Positions 1 to 11,830 of a stretch of 64,000 bases of DNA are shown piece by piece. The notes below the pieces were generated by a model. It ran no database searches. It saw nothing but the letters and a program-made list of their open reading frames with translations, and had not been told where the DNA came from. Origin of the DNA: Taxillus chinensis (lineage: Eukaryota > Streptophyta > Magnoliopsida > Santalales > Loranthaceae). Both the position numbers and the translations under genes were made by a program. The DNA is taken from positions 6,293,826 through 6,357,825 of the forward strand of contig CM042090.1 of the NCBI GenBank assembly GCA_023512835.1. The letters run 5' to 3'. Numbering within the stretch: the stretch's first letter is position 1; each line of letters begins with the position of its first letter.

Positions 1-1501
1 TGAATATATACATCCTAATGCCCAAACATTTTACATGAACGTAAATGAAACAACAAATCAAATGATCATGCTTCCTCAGCGGTGTAATCTCCTAACGCCC
101 GATAGGTCCCGCAGAAAAAGATATTAAAGGTGAGTGAAAAAACCATAGCTCTGTAGGGGTTATGCCTCCTTAAACCAACCCAACATCTCTTTCACAATAT
201 GCTCAGTGCAAATATGTGCATTGTAGTGTAGTTAAAGTAATAGTAAACCACACACAAAGGATTTATAACTGGTTCCCTCAATGAAACCTAAATACTCGTG
301 TTCATTCCAAGATTGTTCCCTCAATGGAACCTCAATATTTTATGTCCAATCCAGGACTGTCCCCTCAATGGGACCTCAACATCTCAGGTTCACTCTTGGA
401 CCATCCCCTTAATGAGACCATAATTTCACACATCAAGCAAAATAACCAAAAGAACACATAAGCATCTCATGCAACATATCCATTAACAAACAATTAGTCT
501 CACACATGTACTCCAAACACATAATGCACCTCAACATATCATCATATCATCTTTATTTTATGCTTCATAACACAAACACACACACACACACACATATAAA
601 TACATATATATAGATATCAGTTTATCACGGTACGACAAGGTCACATATCATAACACAATTTCTCACAAACTGGTACACCAAAAAAGACTTCGAAATTCCA
701 AAATATGTCTTTTCATGCCCAATAAAACAAATTCAAGAGGATGGAACCACCTACCTTGAATCCGATTGTGTTAGGGTTTCGGCTTGAATGATCTTCCTTC
801 CTCCTTGCCCCACTCCAATAGGCGCCTCCCTCTTCCAAGAATGCAGCGGCAACAATCAAACCAACGACGATCTCTCTCTCTCTCCCCCCCCCCTCTCTCT
901 CTCTAACGGCCTCCAAAGACAAAACCTAGAAAACCCTAAAATAACAGACAAATACGACATACATTAAAAATACACTGACTTAGGGTCAACGTCGACCAAA
1001 AACACCCAAGATCGACCACATCGATCACTATTCTCTCGCGTCGACCAAACATCCAGGTCGACCAATACTATTTCAGACCTGGTTGATGTACACCTAAATC
1101 GACCATGTCGACCGCACATCGACCCACATCGACCAACCATCTCACGTCGACCAACACACTTGGGAAACCTCTCGGGAAACTGCTCTAGTCGACTTCAACC
1201 ACGTCGACCATACATCAAAATTCATCTCGCATCGACCAAACTCTCTGGAAACTCCCCTGATCGGCATTGACCACTCACCGCACCAGGTCGACCAATCCCA
1301 CATCGACCAAGGCTACATCGATCAAGCCTTCACACGAAAATCTAACTCATCTTTTTCGAAATAATTTGGCTTCTAGGGTGTTGCCCCAAAATCCCCACCG
1401 AAGCGTTGCACCCTCAGATTCCCGCTTACTGTTTGGACAAGTGTCTTTGCCTAAACGAACGAATGACTAACTCCTCAAATCCCTAAACACAGGTCGTTAC
1501 A
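1..1501 (-). repeat. Partial LTR, family A copy 1 (cut by window edge)
   Basis: Read on the minus strand this starts TGTAACGACCTGTGTTTAGG and runs off the left edge. The same landmarks, in the same order, occur at 27052-28709, 53917-55460 and 57906-59355: a conserved start, an array of TCGA-rich short repeats (about 980-1345), a CT/GA tract (867-904), and a segment matching the family's 'acctacagg...ttagg' and 'gggatcatgtctcc' stretches (about 90-180, degraded). These last stretches also occur in the LTRs of the complete Gypsy element at 38002-46198, so this is probably an LTR of a related Gypsy lineage. No internal retrotransposon sequence follows at 1502. Solo or paired status cannot be decided because the other end is outside the window. 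Confidence 0.75.
269..421. repeat. Degenerate 44-bp tandem repeat inside LTR copy 1
   Basis: About 3.5 units, each carrying the core 'tccctcaatggaacct' (variants near 273, 317, 361 and 405) spaced about 44 bp apart. The other LTR family copies do not show this array, so it is private to this copy or subfamily. Confidence 0.7.
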
Positions 1502-2111
1502 GTTTGAGATCAGGGGATCAGACTTACAGAAGAAGAGACACTATGTGATAGAGATTTGAGATCCAAAATGGCATGGGTTGATGTCGCCAAGCCATACGAT
1601 TGTGCACCGACAAATCCAAAAGCCTTTGTCCCTAGAAGCTGACGGTGTACTAGCAAATCCTACGCCTCCACCCATCAAGAGCAGTGGTGTCATTATTTGT
1701 TTTACTTGTTAAGCAATATCATATTATTAATTAGTCATTATTTCTAATATAAAGGTAGATACTTAACTATTTTATACTTTACCAAATTCAGCTCAATCTA
1801 AACAACATGAATTGAATTCATTTGGTCAAGTTTTGGCTTAGATTAATCTTATACATATTTAAATTTGTTTATGAACAAATATTTTCAAATTAATTGAAAT
1901 ATATAATAATGAACAAATGATAAATTTTAGTGAAAATAAAATAATATCTATTAATATTGTACATTAAATTTGAAAAATATATGAAAGCTTAATGTTATGA
2001 AAAGTAAGATTCATATGGTAAATTTAATATTTTCAATAATTATAATGAGTGCTATATAATAATAATACTATTAAATATTTAAAATTTTATTTAGCCCTCC
2101 TTACCCTCAAT
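1502..2111. other. AT-rich spacer, no gene seen
   Basis: After about 200 bp of mixed composition (1502-1700) that I could not assign, the sequence is strongly AT-rich. No reading frame of note. It carries the left 8-bp target duplication (2104-2111) of the next hAT element. Confidence 0.5.
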
Positions 2112-2832
2112 TAGGGCTGTAAACGAACCAAACGTTTGCGAACAAACTCACGTTCGGCTTGATAAAAGATTGTTTATGTTCGTTCGTTTAAGAAAGGTGA
2201 TGTTCGTGAACAATCTTTTTTTGTTCATGAACATAAATGAGCGAACACGAACAAAGATGTATTCGGCTTGTTTATGTTCGTGAACATGTGTTTATGAACA
2301 ATGTTCGTAAACATGTATTCATAAACAATATTTGAAAACATCAATAATTAATTCATGAACAAATATTCACGAATAACATTTTGCGAACAAATATTCATGA
2401 ACAATTGAACAAATGAACAAACAATTGAGTAAACGAACAAACGAATAAGCATATTTATTTATAAATTTTAAATTATTAGTATTTTAGTTCATAAACAGTC
2501 GAACAAACGTATAACCTCTTGAGTTCACGAACAAACAAACGAACAAACTAATTTGTTTATAAATTTTGGATATTTAGATATTTTAGTTTATGAATAATTA
2601 AATGAGCGAACATCTTAAGTTTTTGAACATGGTAAAAATGTAATGTTCGTAAATAATTATGTTGGTGTATTCATGAACACTGTTGGTGAACATTAACGAA
2701 CTGTTAATACTAACGAACAAACATGAACACGGTGATTTAGTGTTCGTGTTCGGCTTGGTTCGTTAATTAATAGTATCAAACCAAGCTCAAATACCTTACT
2801 ACCATGCTCGGCTCGGTTCGTTTACAGCCCTA
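2112..2832. mobile_element. Non-autonomous hAT element (721 bp)
   Basis: Terminal inverted repeats are TAGGGCTGTAAACGAACC at the left and its exact complement at the right end. The flanking octamers CCCTCAAT (2104-2111) and TCCTCAAT (2833-2840) differ at one position, as expected for an aged 8-bp hAT target duplication. The interior consists of scrambled, imperfect inverted copies of 'gttcgtgaacaa'-like motifs and has no coding capacity. A truncated relative lies at 57432-57637. Confidence 0.88.
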
Positions 2833-3060
2833 TCCTCAATTAACCTAATCAAAAAATAAAAGCGATATGAGAAGCTTTTGCGATCTCTCACGAGCGGTTA
2901 TCCCCTTAGACTGTTGGGAAAGAAGTTTATGGCCTTATTCGGTATACAATTTTTTTAATAAACATTATTACCATCCTTGTATAATCTAAATTGTTTTTGT
3001 GAGCAAATAAATAAATAAAATATTCAATAGCCTTTTAAAAACAAATTAAAATAAGTAAAT

Positions 3061-4260
3061 TACATATGTTAGTGTAAGACTTACTCTTCAAGTTCTCAAG
3101 GCAATGATAAGAAAAAAATTAGAAGTGGAGTTGTATACTAGTTACAAGGTCATCAGGTTAAAAGATAAGAAAATAAGAAAATTGTAGATCAGCTGAAAAT
3201 TGAAGAAGAAAGGGTTTGGGAAGCTAAGATAAACAATAACAGTATGAGGAAGGAGTATCAACAATTGAAATGGAAGCATGAAGAGCAAATAAAATTTTAT
3301 GATGACCTCACAATTGAACTATCCCAAAAAGCCTCACAACTTAATAGGTTGTGAGAAGAGTTGTTAAAGCAAAGATAGCAATCAAAGAGTGTACTAGACC
3401 CAAAAGTAACTTAGAGTCTGAGAAAGAGTGGAAAAGCAACGGACCCACTTCTGGAAATGGATTTGAAATTCAAGCTAATATCATTAAGGAGCAAGTAAAG
3501 TTAGCTCCAAGTGTTATAAAGAATACTGCATAACTAGGAAAAAAGGAGGTAATTATTGAAAATTTTATTGTTAAAGATACTAAATCTGTTAACAAAGATG
3601 CAGAGAGGAGAACTGTCTCAGAACCAGTTATGAAAAAGTAGGAGATAGCTGCACAGTCTAAGAGACTTAAAGAAGGTCAATCAAGAAAAAAGAGAGGAAA
3701 GACTAATAAAAAGAGGAAGCAAATAGTTGACATAAAACTCACAAAACATATAGTACCAACTCCAAAATAAAGCATAGTTATTCAACCAACTAGGCCTAGA
3801 AGGTATCAGTTCCATGGCTATTGTTTTTATTGTGGTGTTTATGGATACAAAGCAAGTTATTGCTACTAGTTGTAGTTGTTTACACAAACCCCCAATGAGG
3901 ATGAAATACACAATTCAATGGAAGTTCTAAAGGAAGAAGGCAGTAAGTTCGTATATTGTTTGTGGAAAAATAGGACACACTGCAAAATAGTGTTTTTATA
4001 AACCACAACTCATGGATACAAAGAATAAGTTTGCTACTTTAAAAAACTTAGCAGCCTGTGAAAGGTGTGGGCAAGAAGGTCATTGTGCTAGAGGGTGTAG
4101 CAATTCTCCTTAAGCAAGAAAAGAATCTAACTAGCACAAGATTGGTTAAAAGTGCAACAATTAATAAGCAACAAAAGAAAAGCATTCTTGTTGTGAAGAA
4201 GAAGAAAGTTGAAGCTTCCACGGATAAAATAAAAACTATGTATTAAGCTAAGAGGCAAGA
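3061..4260 (+). pseudogene. Copia-type gag remnant with three zinc knuckles
   Basis: Lysine- and glutamate-rich frames, broken by many stops, lead into three CCHC-type nucleic-acid-binding knuckles on the plus strand. At 3822-3863 the pattern C-x2-C-x4-Y-x4-C has Tyr in place of His. At about 3970-4013 the second has lost its first Cys (Tyr) and carries a TAG before the last Cys. At 4057-4098 the third, CERCGQEGHCARGC, is intact. Gag packages element RNA into virus-like particles. The order gag, then protease (5803), integrase (6167) and reverse transcriptase (10860) on one strand fits a single Copia element later split by insertions. The 5' LTR and primer site were not found. Confidence 0.7.
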
Positions 4261-4265
4261 GAAGG

Positions 4266-5797
4266 TGATAACTGCAAAATTTGTCATTAAAATTGTATTT
4301 AATTCATGGGCTTTAATTTAATATTTTGTTGAATTAATGCATTTTAATAATAGTTTTTCTCAATTTTAATTATTTATTATTTTATTCACTTTTATAGATT
4401 TAATATTAATATGGTGATTTTTAATGTTAAATTGATTATTTTAATTTTAATATTAATTCTCTAGGCTTAATTGATTATTTTAAGTTTAATCTTAGTAGAA
4501 ATTTTCTATATATATATATTTGGGTTAATTGCATTATGTTTTTATTTTTATTTTAATGTATTATTGAATGATTTTTGTGTTTCACTTTTATTAGTATTAT
4601 CATTATTATTTTGCATGCATGTTACGTAGGTTGGAGAGCTTATGTTGGAAAAATTATTTTTTAGTTGGCTTTTGTTTGGTCGACTTCTCTCTCTCTCCTC
4701 TTCATGGTGGTTGGCTTTTGTTTAGGCATCATGTAATGTAAAAAATTGAAAAGAGAGGTGATGCCATGCGCGCCCACAAGCATTAAATGGCAAGGAGATT
4801 TCTTATTTGAAGCTGCCATGCGGGAGGAGAAAAAGAGAAGACCCAACGCCGTTTCCAAGCCCTTGAACACGTCAAAAAAAAAAAAGACACCATCCTCCAT
4901 CGCGCATGCATAGCGCCGCCTCCAATGTAGCCTCTATCATGCTACCATCTTGCCCATCATCTATTCATGAAAGCAAGGGTCCTTCGACCCAGCGTGGCCT
5001 CCATCATTCGAAGAGCTCTTCATGCACCAGTCTCCAGCCAAAGGTTATCGTAGCAATAAAGGGAATTGTAGAGAGATAGTAGACCGAGCATTGAAGATCT
5101 AGATTGAGTTTAAGACCGAATATTTAATTGTCTGCAGCCTATTTTTCTTAATTCTGTTTTATTTCCGTTGTTCTAAATTTCCAAATAGATTTGTGATTTT
5201 TTCCAACTCATGGATGGGTAAGTATTTTGTAATCGGTTTAGCATAGTACTTTGGGTATTTGTTTTGAATTCATGTTTTAATATTTAATTTAGTATTTTAT
5301 GTGCTATAAATTAATTCTTTATCTCTTTGATTTATTAATTTAATATCTCGGTTGAGTGTTGATTTAATAATTCATCATGTGTTAATATTTTATTTGACTG
5401 AAAAGATTTGTTTCATAGGGAACGGGGCAGTTTTTGAGAATTAATTCGTAATTTTTCTGTTGAAATAAATTTATAATTTAATTGTATTCATGGTCTCTTG
5501 ATGTATTTAAAATATGAGGCCATAATTTGTCTAATTCATCTTTTGGGATAATGATAAACAACATTCAGGTGTGAAGTTAAACCGATTACATATCTTTGCT
5601 TTAATTAGTTTTAATTCAATCAAAAATCCCCCGAATTTTATATTTATTCTTTTTTCATTAGATTTTGTTAAACAAGTTATTAAATAGGTTAAATTGAATT
5701 TTATAAATCCTCTGGTAGAAAATGATCTAGGTTAAGCCACTAGTTATACTTAGTTTAAATTTTATTTGGAGTGCGTGTACGACAAATGCGCTTTTCA
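4266..5797. repeat. Solo LTR (1,532 bp) with 5-bp target duplication
   Basis: Starts TGATAACTGCAAAATTTG and ends GCGCTTTTCA. It is flanked by GAAGG (4261-4265) and GCAGG (5798-5802), a one-mismatch TSD. Removing the LTR plus one TSD copy joins the Copia reading frame so that it reads 'EKAHIV', matching 'EKEMAHII' in the related element at 55.8 kb. That makes the boundaries firm. No internal domain is present, so it is a solo LTR of an unclassified LTR element. It contains only short chance ORFs. Confidence 0.82.
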
Positions 5798-5802
5798 GCA
5801 GG

Positions 5803-6695
5803 CTCATATTGTTAAGGTTGCACTTAAAACTGACTAAAAGGATAAACAACAAATCATTGACAGTGGATGCATTACTCACATAATTTTATAGATATCGAAG
5901 GGCAAGGGACTATGAACCTTGGACACGAGAAAATGAAAAAAGTTCTCCATGTAGAGGGTTTAAAGATATAACCTAGCCCTTAATTAATTAGTTTTGTAAT
6001 CAAGGACATGAAGTGACATTCACTAAAATAGGATGTTAGGTGAAAATAATAGATCACTATAATAGAAGGCAAAAGAACATGTGAAAATTTATATGTAATT
6101 AAAGAAGATAATGTTTATAGGTGTCTACTCACAAAAGATGAAGAAGCTTTACTTTTCCATAAAAGTTTGGGATATCTCAACCCAAATAATATGAAAAAAT
6201 TGGTGATAACACAAGCAGTTAGAGATATCCTAGACTTGAAAAGAGATAAAGATCATACATGTTATTCATGTATGAAAGGAAAGAAAAGAATGGAACATTA
6301 CAAGGTTAAAGAACATCATTCTAAAGTTCCACTAGAGTTGGTTCACATAGATCTGTGTGGACTTGTGAGAATAAAGGACTTCAAAGATGAAACGTATTTC
6401 ATTCTCTTTGTAGTTGACTTTATTAAAAGAACTTGTATTATGTATTTAAAGCATAAATCAGAAGTCTTATGCTACTTTAAGATGTTCAAAAGAATTATTG
6501 AAATTGATTGTTGTCATAAAATTAAGATGCTCAAATCAGATTAAGGCACCGAATTTACCAATGATGCATTTGAGAAGTACTCAGAAAAGATGGACATTCA
6601 TCATAAACTATTTATAACAAGAACTCCACAACAAAATGGAGTTGCACGCAGAAAGAAAGAATGAAGCAGTAGTAACGATGGACAAAACTCAATTG
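5803..6695 (+). pseudogene. Copia pol remnant: protease, pre-integrase and integrase core
   Basis: The frame opens with the aspartic protease motif (IIDSGC, about 5853-5870, aligned to WILDSGC in the copy at 55.9 kb). It continues through a degraded stretch to the pre-integrase zinc region (LFHKSLGY ... CYSC) and the integrase core: first Asp in LVHIDLCG, second Asp in LKSD followed by a stop at 6541, then QQNGVARR, where the family's catalytic Glu has become Arg. Several stops make it non-functional. It is interrupted at 6696 by a solo LTR, and the same domain resumes at 8762. Confidence 0.85.
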
Positions 6696-8756
6696 TGTAG
6701 AGTCCCGTGGTTGGGTTAGTCCTCGAGATAGTTCTTATTTGAGGATGACATCACTTGGATGGTGATGTACTCATCATTTTTAGCGTTTTGATAGTAAGTT
6801 GGTCCAATTTGGAGTTCAGAACCTTTGAATGCCAATTATTATTTTAGGAATTTATTAATTAAAGAATAAGTAGAAAAATATAAGTAGAGAAGATATACTC
6901 CCCATGCATTATCATCCTACTCTTGGTGAGAAAGAGGTTAAAGGAGGGCTTGGAGCTTATAGCTTGGATTAGAGCTTGGATTTTGGGTTGATTCAATTCG
7001 TGAATTCATTCTAGGTAGGTGATTCTAACCTTTGCATATTCTATATGTTCCTATATTCATCTAGCTTTAGGGTACAAGATGTAGTAACAAGTATGAACCC
7101 TAGACGATAAGATTTGGGGTTAATTGGAAATTGATGAAATTATATGTTGTTAACTCTTCTAAGTAGTTAAGAGATTGTTTTATGGGTATCTACATGCTTG
7201 AAAATGGGATTGAATTGGTATAACTAGGCTATGGGGTAAAACTAGAATAAACACAGTTGACAAATTACATTTGGAGACTTATTCGATAGTGCTTGAAGCT
7301 CGAGCGTCTAGCCAGCCTCAAGCTGAGCATCGAGCAAGGAGCTTCGAGCAGAATGGAGCATCAAGCAAGCTCACACTGAGCCTCAAGTAGAGGGTTTGTG
7401 TGTTGCTCGAGCCTAGTAGCATCGAGTATCGAGCAGAGCCTTAAATAGTTTCGAGCATTGAGCGTTGAGTAGAGGCTTAAGCAGTTGGCAGCATTGTTCA
7501 AGGTAGCTATGATCAACTGACATGGTTCTTGCAGTCAACTAGTAATCCAAATAGGGATGATAACGGGTCGGGTCAAGCCTAAGTACTGCCTAACCCGAAC
7601 CAGGCCCGAAATTTTATAGCCCAACTCGAACCCAACTCGACCTAATGGTTTTAGTGCTTCAGGTCGGATCGGGGTGAGAAGAGATATTTTACCTTAAATT
7701 TGTTTAAAAATACTGGGTCGAGGAAGGTTGGGCAAGACACAAGCCCGACCCGATAGGCTATCGGGTAGGGACAAATCAGGTCGGGGTGGCCTTGGTCGGG
7801 GCGGGGTGGGGCAAAATTGCTACCCTTAAGTCCAAAAGCATTAAAACCCATGTTTTTTTTGTATAAAATAAAACCTTACACCTTTTCTTGGTATGAAATA
7901 TTTTTTTATACTTGGCATGAAATGTTATTTGGTATATATATAATTATTGGTTTAGAACCTCGGGCTATTCACGGGCTTGGATGTTGATGTTTTGTTGGTT
8001 TGATGAGCAGGTTAACCAAGGTCCCATATAGGGTTGGTTAGAGGCCGAGGTCCCTTATATGACTAGTTGACTATGTGAGGTCTCATATGTGGCAAGTTTG
8101 TCGTCTCGTTTCCACATATGGCTAGCAAGTTATGAGAGTCTTGTTGTGTGTAGGCTTGAATTGACGTAGCGGTGATTGATGTATTATATCATTGTTGGGA
8201 AATGTTGTGATTTCATTTGTATTCTGTAGAACACTACACTGGCGCATACATACACTGAACATGCAGTCCTAAATGTTAGTCTTGGTAGGTTGGTGTGGAG
8301 TTTAGGTCACCTACTAGGCATTTGTGTTCACTCTACATTGTTGTCTTATCTTTTTAGGTTCCGGCAGGGGGTAGCCATTAGATCCATAGTTGAGTAGACT
8401 AAACCCCATTGAGTATGAGACTTTCCTTGTTTGCAATCTAGTTAACTTGTTGTTTTGCATTATTATTTTCTTTCTTCCCGAATATGGGTCCATGACCATT
8501 GTATTATTGGATACTTTTCCATGGTTTTCGATATGAGTTGATTGACATGATACTTATGTGCTATGTGATGGATATTATTCTTTTAGTTGCATGTCCTTGG
8601 GAATGTAATACTCATGTTGTAAGATTATTCAGGTGCAGTTTGGGCAACACCTCTTGTGGGACCCTTTCAGTGCTAGTCTCCAACCCTTACATTCGGGTGT
8701 AGGCTTGAGGTAGTCGTGTTTTCGATTCCAGGTCTCTTGGAGTTGGGCACATGACA
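6696..8756 (+). repeat. Solo LTR, family B (2,061 bp), with TSD AATTG/TATTG
   Basis: Starts TGTAGAGTCCCGTGG and ends GGGCACATGACA. The flanks AATTG (6691-6695) and TATTG (8757-8761) form a one-mismatch TSD. Removing it restores the Copia integrase frame (TQL joined to LKAKLHA, matching the 56.8-kb copy). It resembles the LTR at 50527-52661 (opposite strand) and the fragment at 11158. It holds a degenerate 'catcgagc' minisatellite at about 7280-7480 and a nested hAT MITE. Confidence 0.85.
7552..7828. mobile_element. hAT-like MITE nested in the solo LTR
   Basis: Imperfect terminal repeats (TAGGGATGATAACGGG at the left; TAAGGGTAGCAATTTTG read inward from the right) enclose a GC-rich, 'cccgacccg'-rich body. 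The flanking octamers AATCCAAA (7544-7551) and AGTCCAAA (7829-7836) match at 7 of 8 positions. No coding capacity. Confidence 0.75.
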
Positions 8757-9235
8757 TATTGCTTAAAGCAAAGCTACATGCTTAATTTTGGACATAAGCT
8801 ACAAGTATAAAAATACACTCACTAAATAGGGTAAGCTTGAGGCCAAAAGCAAATAAAACATCACATGAATGGTTGTGTGGGAAAAAAAGAATAGTCAAGT
8901 AATTAAATGTGTTTAGAAGTAAATGCTTTGTGAAGGTAAAATGTCAAAGCATTGGAAAATTTCATGTTAGGTCAAACAATAGTTATTTTGTTGGATATTC
9001 ATCAAGGATAAAAGGCTACAAGGTTTTCTTACTAACATTGAGAAAAATTATAGTATCTAGTGATGTCAAATTGCAAGAGGACTGGAAAACAAAACCTATA
9101 AGTGAAGAGACAAATCTGAGTCATGCTATATGCAGGTATATTGTGTAGGTAAATCACATAGGAATACCTTTATTGTCGTTTGATTGATATTAGTTCTTTT
9201 TTAAACATTTCCGATAAATATTGATAAAAGAGATA
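8757..9235 (+). pseudogene. Copia integrase C-terminal remnant
   Basis: Continues the element split at 6696: LKAKLHA, then EWLCGKK, then CFVKVK, GKFHVRSN and YFVGYSSRIKGYKVF, ending in IIVSSDVKLQEDW. This is the conserved integrase C-terminal stretch of plant Copia elements. Stops and a frame change occur within the first 150 bp. The related element at 55.8-57.2 kb has the same region in one open frame. Confidence 0.85.
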
Positions 9236-9239
9236 ACCA

Positions 9240-10047
9240 AAGCATCTTTAATAGGCAAATTATATCATTAACTATAGCCAAATATAACTAAAATGTATCT
9301 CCAATAGCTAGCTATAAATTTAGGTAAATTTACTTAAATTTATTGCTTTTAGCTGCCATGCCACATCAACTAATTTTATTAAAAACTTAAAATATCCTTT
9401 CTCCCTATGCGTCTCCCTCCCCATTGCCCAGCCTTTGCGTCTCTAGCACCTCCCTCCCCTTGCCTCCCTCCCCGCGTTGCCGCCCTCCCCTCCCATGGCA
9501 GAGATCTATCATCGCTGCCCTCCCCCTCCCCATCACCTAGCCTCTGCATCGCCGGCACCTCCCCCCCCCCCCCCCCATCGCCTCCCTCCCCATCCCTCCT
9601 CCCCTTCGCTACCCTCATGTGTTTTTCTCGTGGTTCTATGCGGTTACAATGAAATAGAATAAAAATCAAAAGCCCGAGAGAGAGAGAGAGACCAAATTGG
9701 CGACCAAAAGGAAAAAAATGAGGGACTAGTTGGGGGTTTCAGCATTGTGGTGGTGGTTAGTGATGGTCTCGAGCTTTATCGCACTAGTGTGCAGTGCGAT
9801 TCATGAATAAAGGCACGAGGCCTTCCATCCTCAGTCCAACTCCCTCTTCTTCCATGGTGGGAGCGAGGGTTTGTTCTTTTCAAGGTTCACGATTCGTTGT
9901 TGTAGTCGTCTAACAAGCCCTGCAAGGGCAAGTCCTTCATCAAGTATGATTTTTTTGGTTTTTAAATTCGCTTTCTCACGGGCATGGAAAAATATGTGAA
10001 CCTTGGACGACGACGAGATAATGGTGTAGGTAAAAGATAGGGAGAAT

Positions 10048-10132
<85 letters not shown>

Positions 10133-10440
10133 ACTGCTATCACCCTCATATCTGCTCTTTGGTTTTTTTTCTGGACTCGGTAGTTGGGATCGATTGAGGA
10201 GGACGAAAATGGTCGAGGATTGTGCTCGGGATTTTAGGGATTTAGTAGTGTTGCCTTTGCCTGATACAAATGAATTTGAGGAATTTGAATAAAATCTAAG
10301 ATAAGGGTAGATGAGAAAAATAAAAGTTAAGTAAAAAAATAAATGGTATTTTATTAGAGTTTCACTAGCTAAAATGGTACTGTAACAATTTAAATATAGC
10401 TTTAGCTAACCATTTTAGCTAGCTACTAATAGAGATGCTC
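9240..10440. mobile_element. Non-autonomous TIR element, about 1.2 kb
   Basis: The left end AAGCATCTTTAATAGGC and the inward-read right end GAGCATCTCTATTAG are imperfect inverted repeats. Similarity continues into the body (tatagccaaatataact against GCTAAAGCTATATTTAA). It sits between the integrase and reverse-transcriptase parts of the Copia element. The inside includes a C-rich stretch (9405-9610), whose overlapping open frames on both strands are compositional, and a long GA tract. No clean target duplication is visible, so the superfamily is uncertain. Confidence 0.6.
10051..10131. repeat. (GA)n microsatellite, about 80 bp
   Basis: Uninterrupted GA dinucleotides, the longest in the window. 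Similar CT/GA tracts lie at 23493-23536, 28053-28101, 45532-45590, 47493-47523, 54513-54560 and 58542-58603, all inside LTRs. Confidence 0.95.
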
Positions 10441-11157
10441 TCATTTCAATAAAGAAAATGATTCAGATGGGCAAGACAATAACAAAGAAAGAGAGGGCTC
10501 GAATTCATAGAAAAGTGAATTTGAAGATGAAACAGATATGCTTTCTCCATCAAATGATGGATAGAGGAGGAAAGCAATGAAAATATGGTCCAATGCTCAT
10601 TCCAGGGATCAGATAATAGCATAACCTTTAGCAGGAGTTTCAACAAGGAGAAAATTTTTAGGAAACATTGCTTTACTCTTATAAGTGGAACCTAGGACTA
10701 TTGATCAAGTAGTTGAAGATGAAGTTTGGGTTAAAGTTATGGATATGGAGTTAAACTAGATAGAGAAAAACAATACATGAGAGTTAATTCCAAGACCAAA
10801 AGGGAAAAATGGCATTATAACAAAATGAGTTTTTAAAAAATAAATCTATGAGGATGATAAAGTGGTTAGTAATAAAGCTGGACTAGTCTACAAAAGGTAT
10901 TCACGAATAGAGGGAGTTGATGTAGATGAGACTTTTGCTCTAATAGTAGGGTTTAAGACTATCAGAATGTTTTTAGCCTTGATAGCACACAGAAGGTACA
11001 TAGTGCACCAAATAGATGTGAAGTCTACATTCTTAAATGAATTGCTAAAAGAAGATTTTTATATTGAGCAGCCAAAAAGAGTTCAAATTTCATAAAATAA
11101 AGATTATATGTGCAAGTTAAAGCAAGCTTTGTATAACTTAAAACAAACACTCATGCC
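10441..11157 (+). pseudogene. Copia reverse transcriptase N-terminal remnant
   Basis: After degraded sequence, the frame at 10862-11095 reads YKRYSRIEGVDVDETFALI, then a stretch ending HQIDVKSTFLNELLKEDFYI and EQP, the start of the RVT_2 domain of Copia polymerases. 'CKLKQALYNLKQ' follows after a stop. The YVDD active site and the RNase H are missing because the element is cut at 11158 by an LTR fragment. Confidence 0.85.
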
Positions 11158-11830
11158 ATGTCACGCTCTCAAATTTTAGGAGACCCAAAATCGGGAATGT
11201 AAATTCTCTATACCTGCACCCAAAGAGTCAAGTTGTTGGTGACAAACATTGATATAGACCACACAACGGGTACTATCCTAAATACTCCTGTACAATCATA
11301 TAACAGGTATATTCTTATATAATCCTAATGCAATGCAATTAGTTAAATTTTAAAATATCTTATTATATGTATAAAACTAATGTCATCCAATCATGAAGTG
11401 TTATTAAACCAATATAACTTTCAGTGAACCTTGTTCGGATAATAAGTACATCAAATAACAGTCATGTCATTACAGTAACATATCATAAATTATTATATCA
11501 ACTAGGAAACGACTAGTAATTATCTCTTAGGGAAGCCTCCACTTGATTTGTCATTACCTAAAAACATATTAACAACGGAGAGATGATTACATATGCTGAG
11601 TAGGTGACCCAAAACTCCACTCTACTCAATGACCCAATCAAAATCTAGAATCCTACATGCTCAGTCTATGACTATGGTAATGTAGTGCTTTAACTACCCA
11701 CATCCCCTTTCAATCACATTCACGACATATAGCACAAGCAAGCTTTAGTAAAAAACTATTCCTCAAACCACACAGTTTGCGAATACATTACACAACCATA
11801 ATAACAACATAACACATAATGACAGTTCTT
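11158..11830 (-). repeat. Truncated LTR related to family B
   Basis: Begins TGTCACGCTCTCAAATTTTA, close to TGTCACGGCCCCAACTCTTG at 50527. It shares further landmarks with the family B solo LTRs ('tacaatcatata', 'gctgagtaggtgacccaaaactcca', 'cctacatgctcagt'). The far end fades out near 11830 without a matching TG/CA terminus, so the right boundary is approximate. Confidence 0.6.

Noticed and set aside
9379..9669. Overlapping open frames on both strands, rich in Pro or Gly/Arg
   Set aside because: Produced by a C-rich low-complexity stretch inside a TIR element; no domain and no codon structure.
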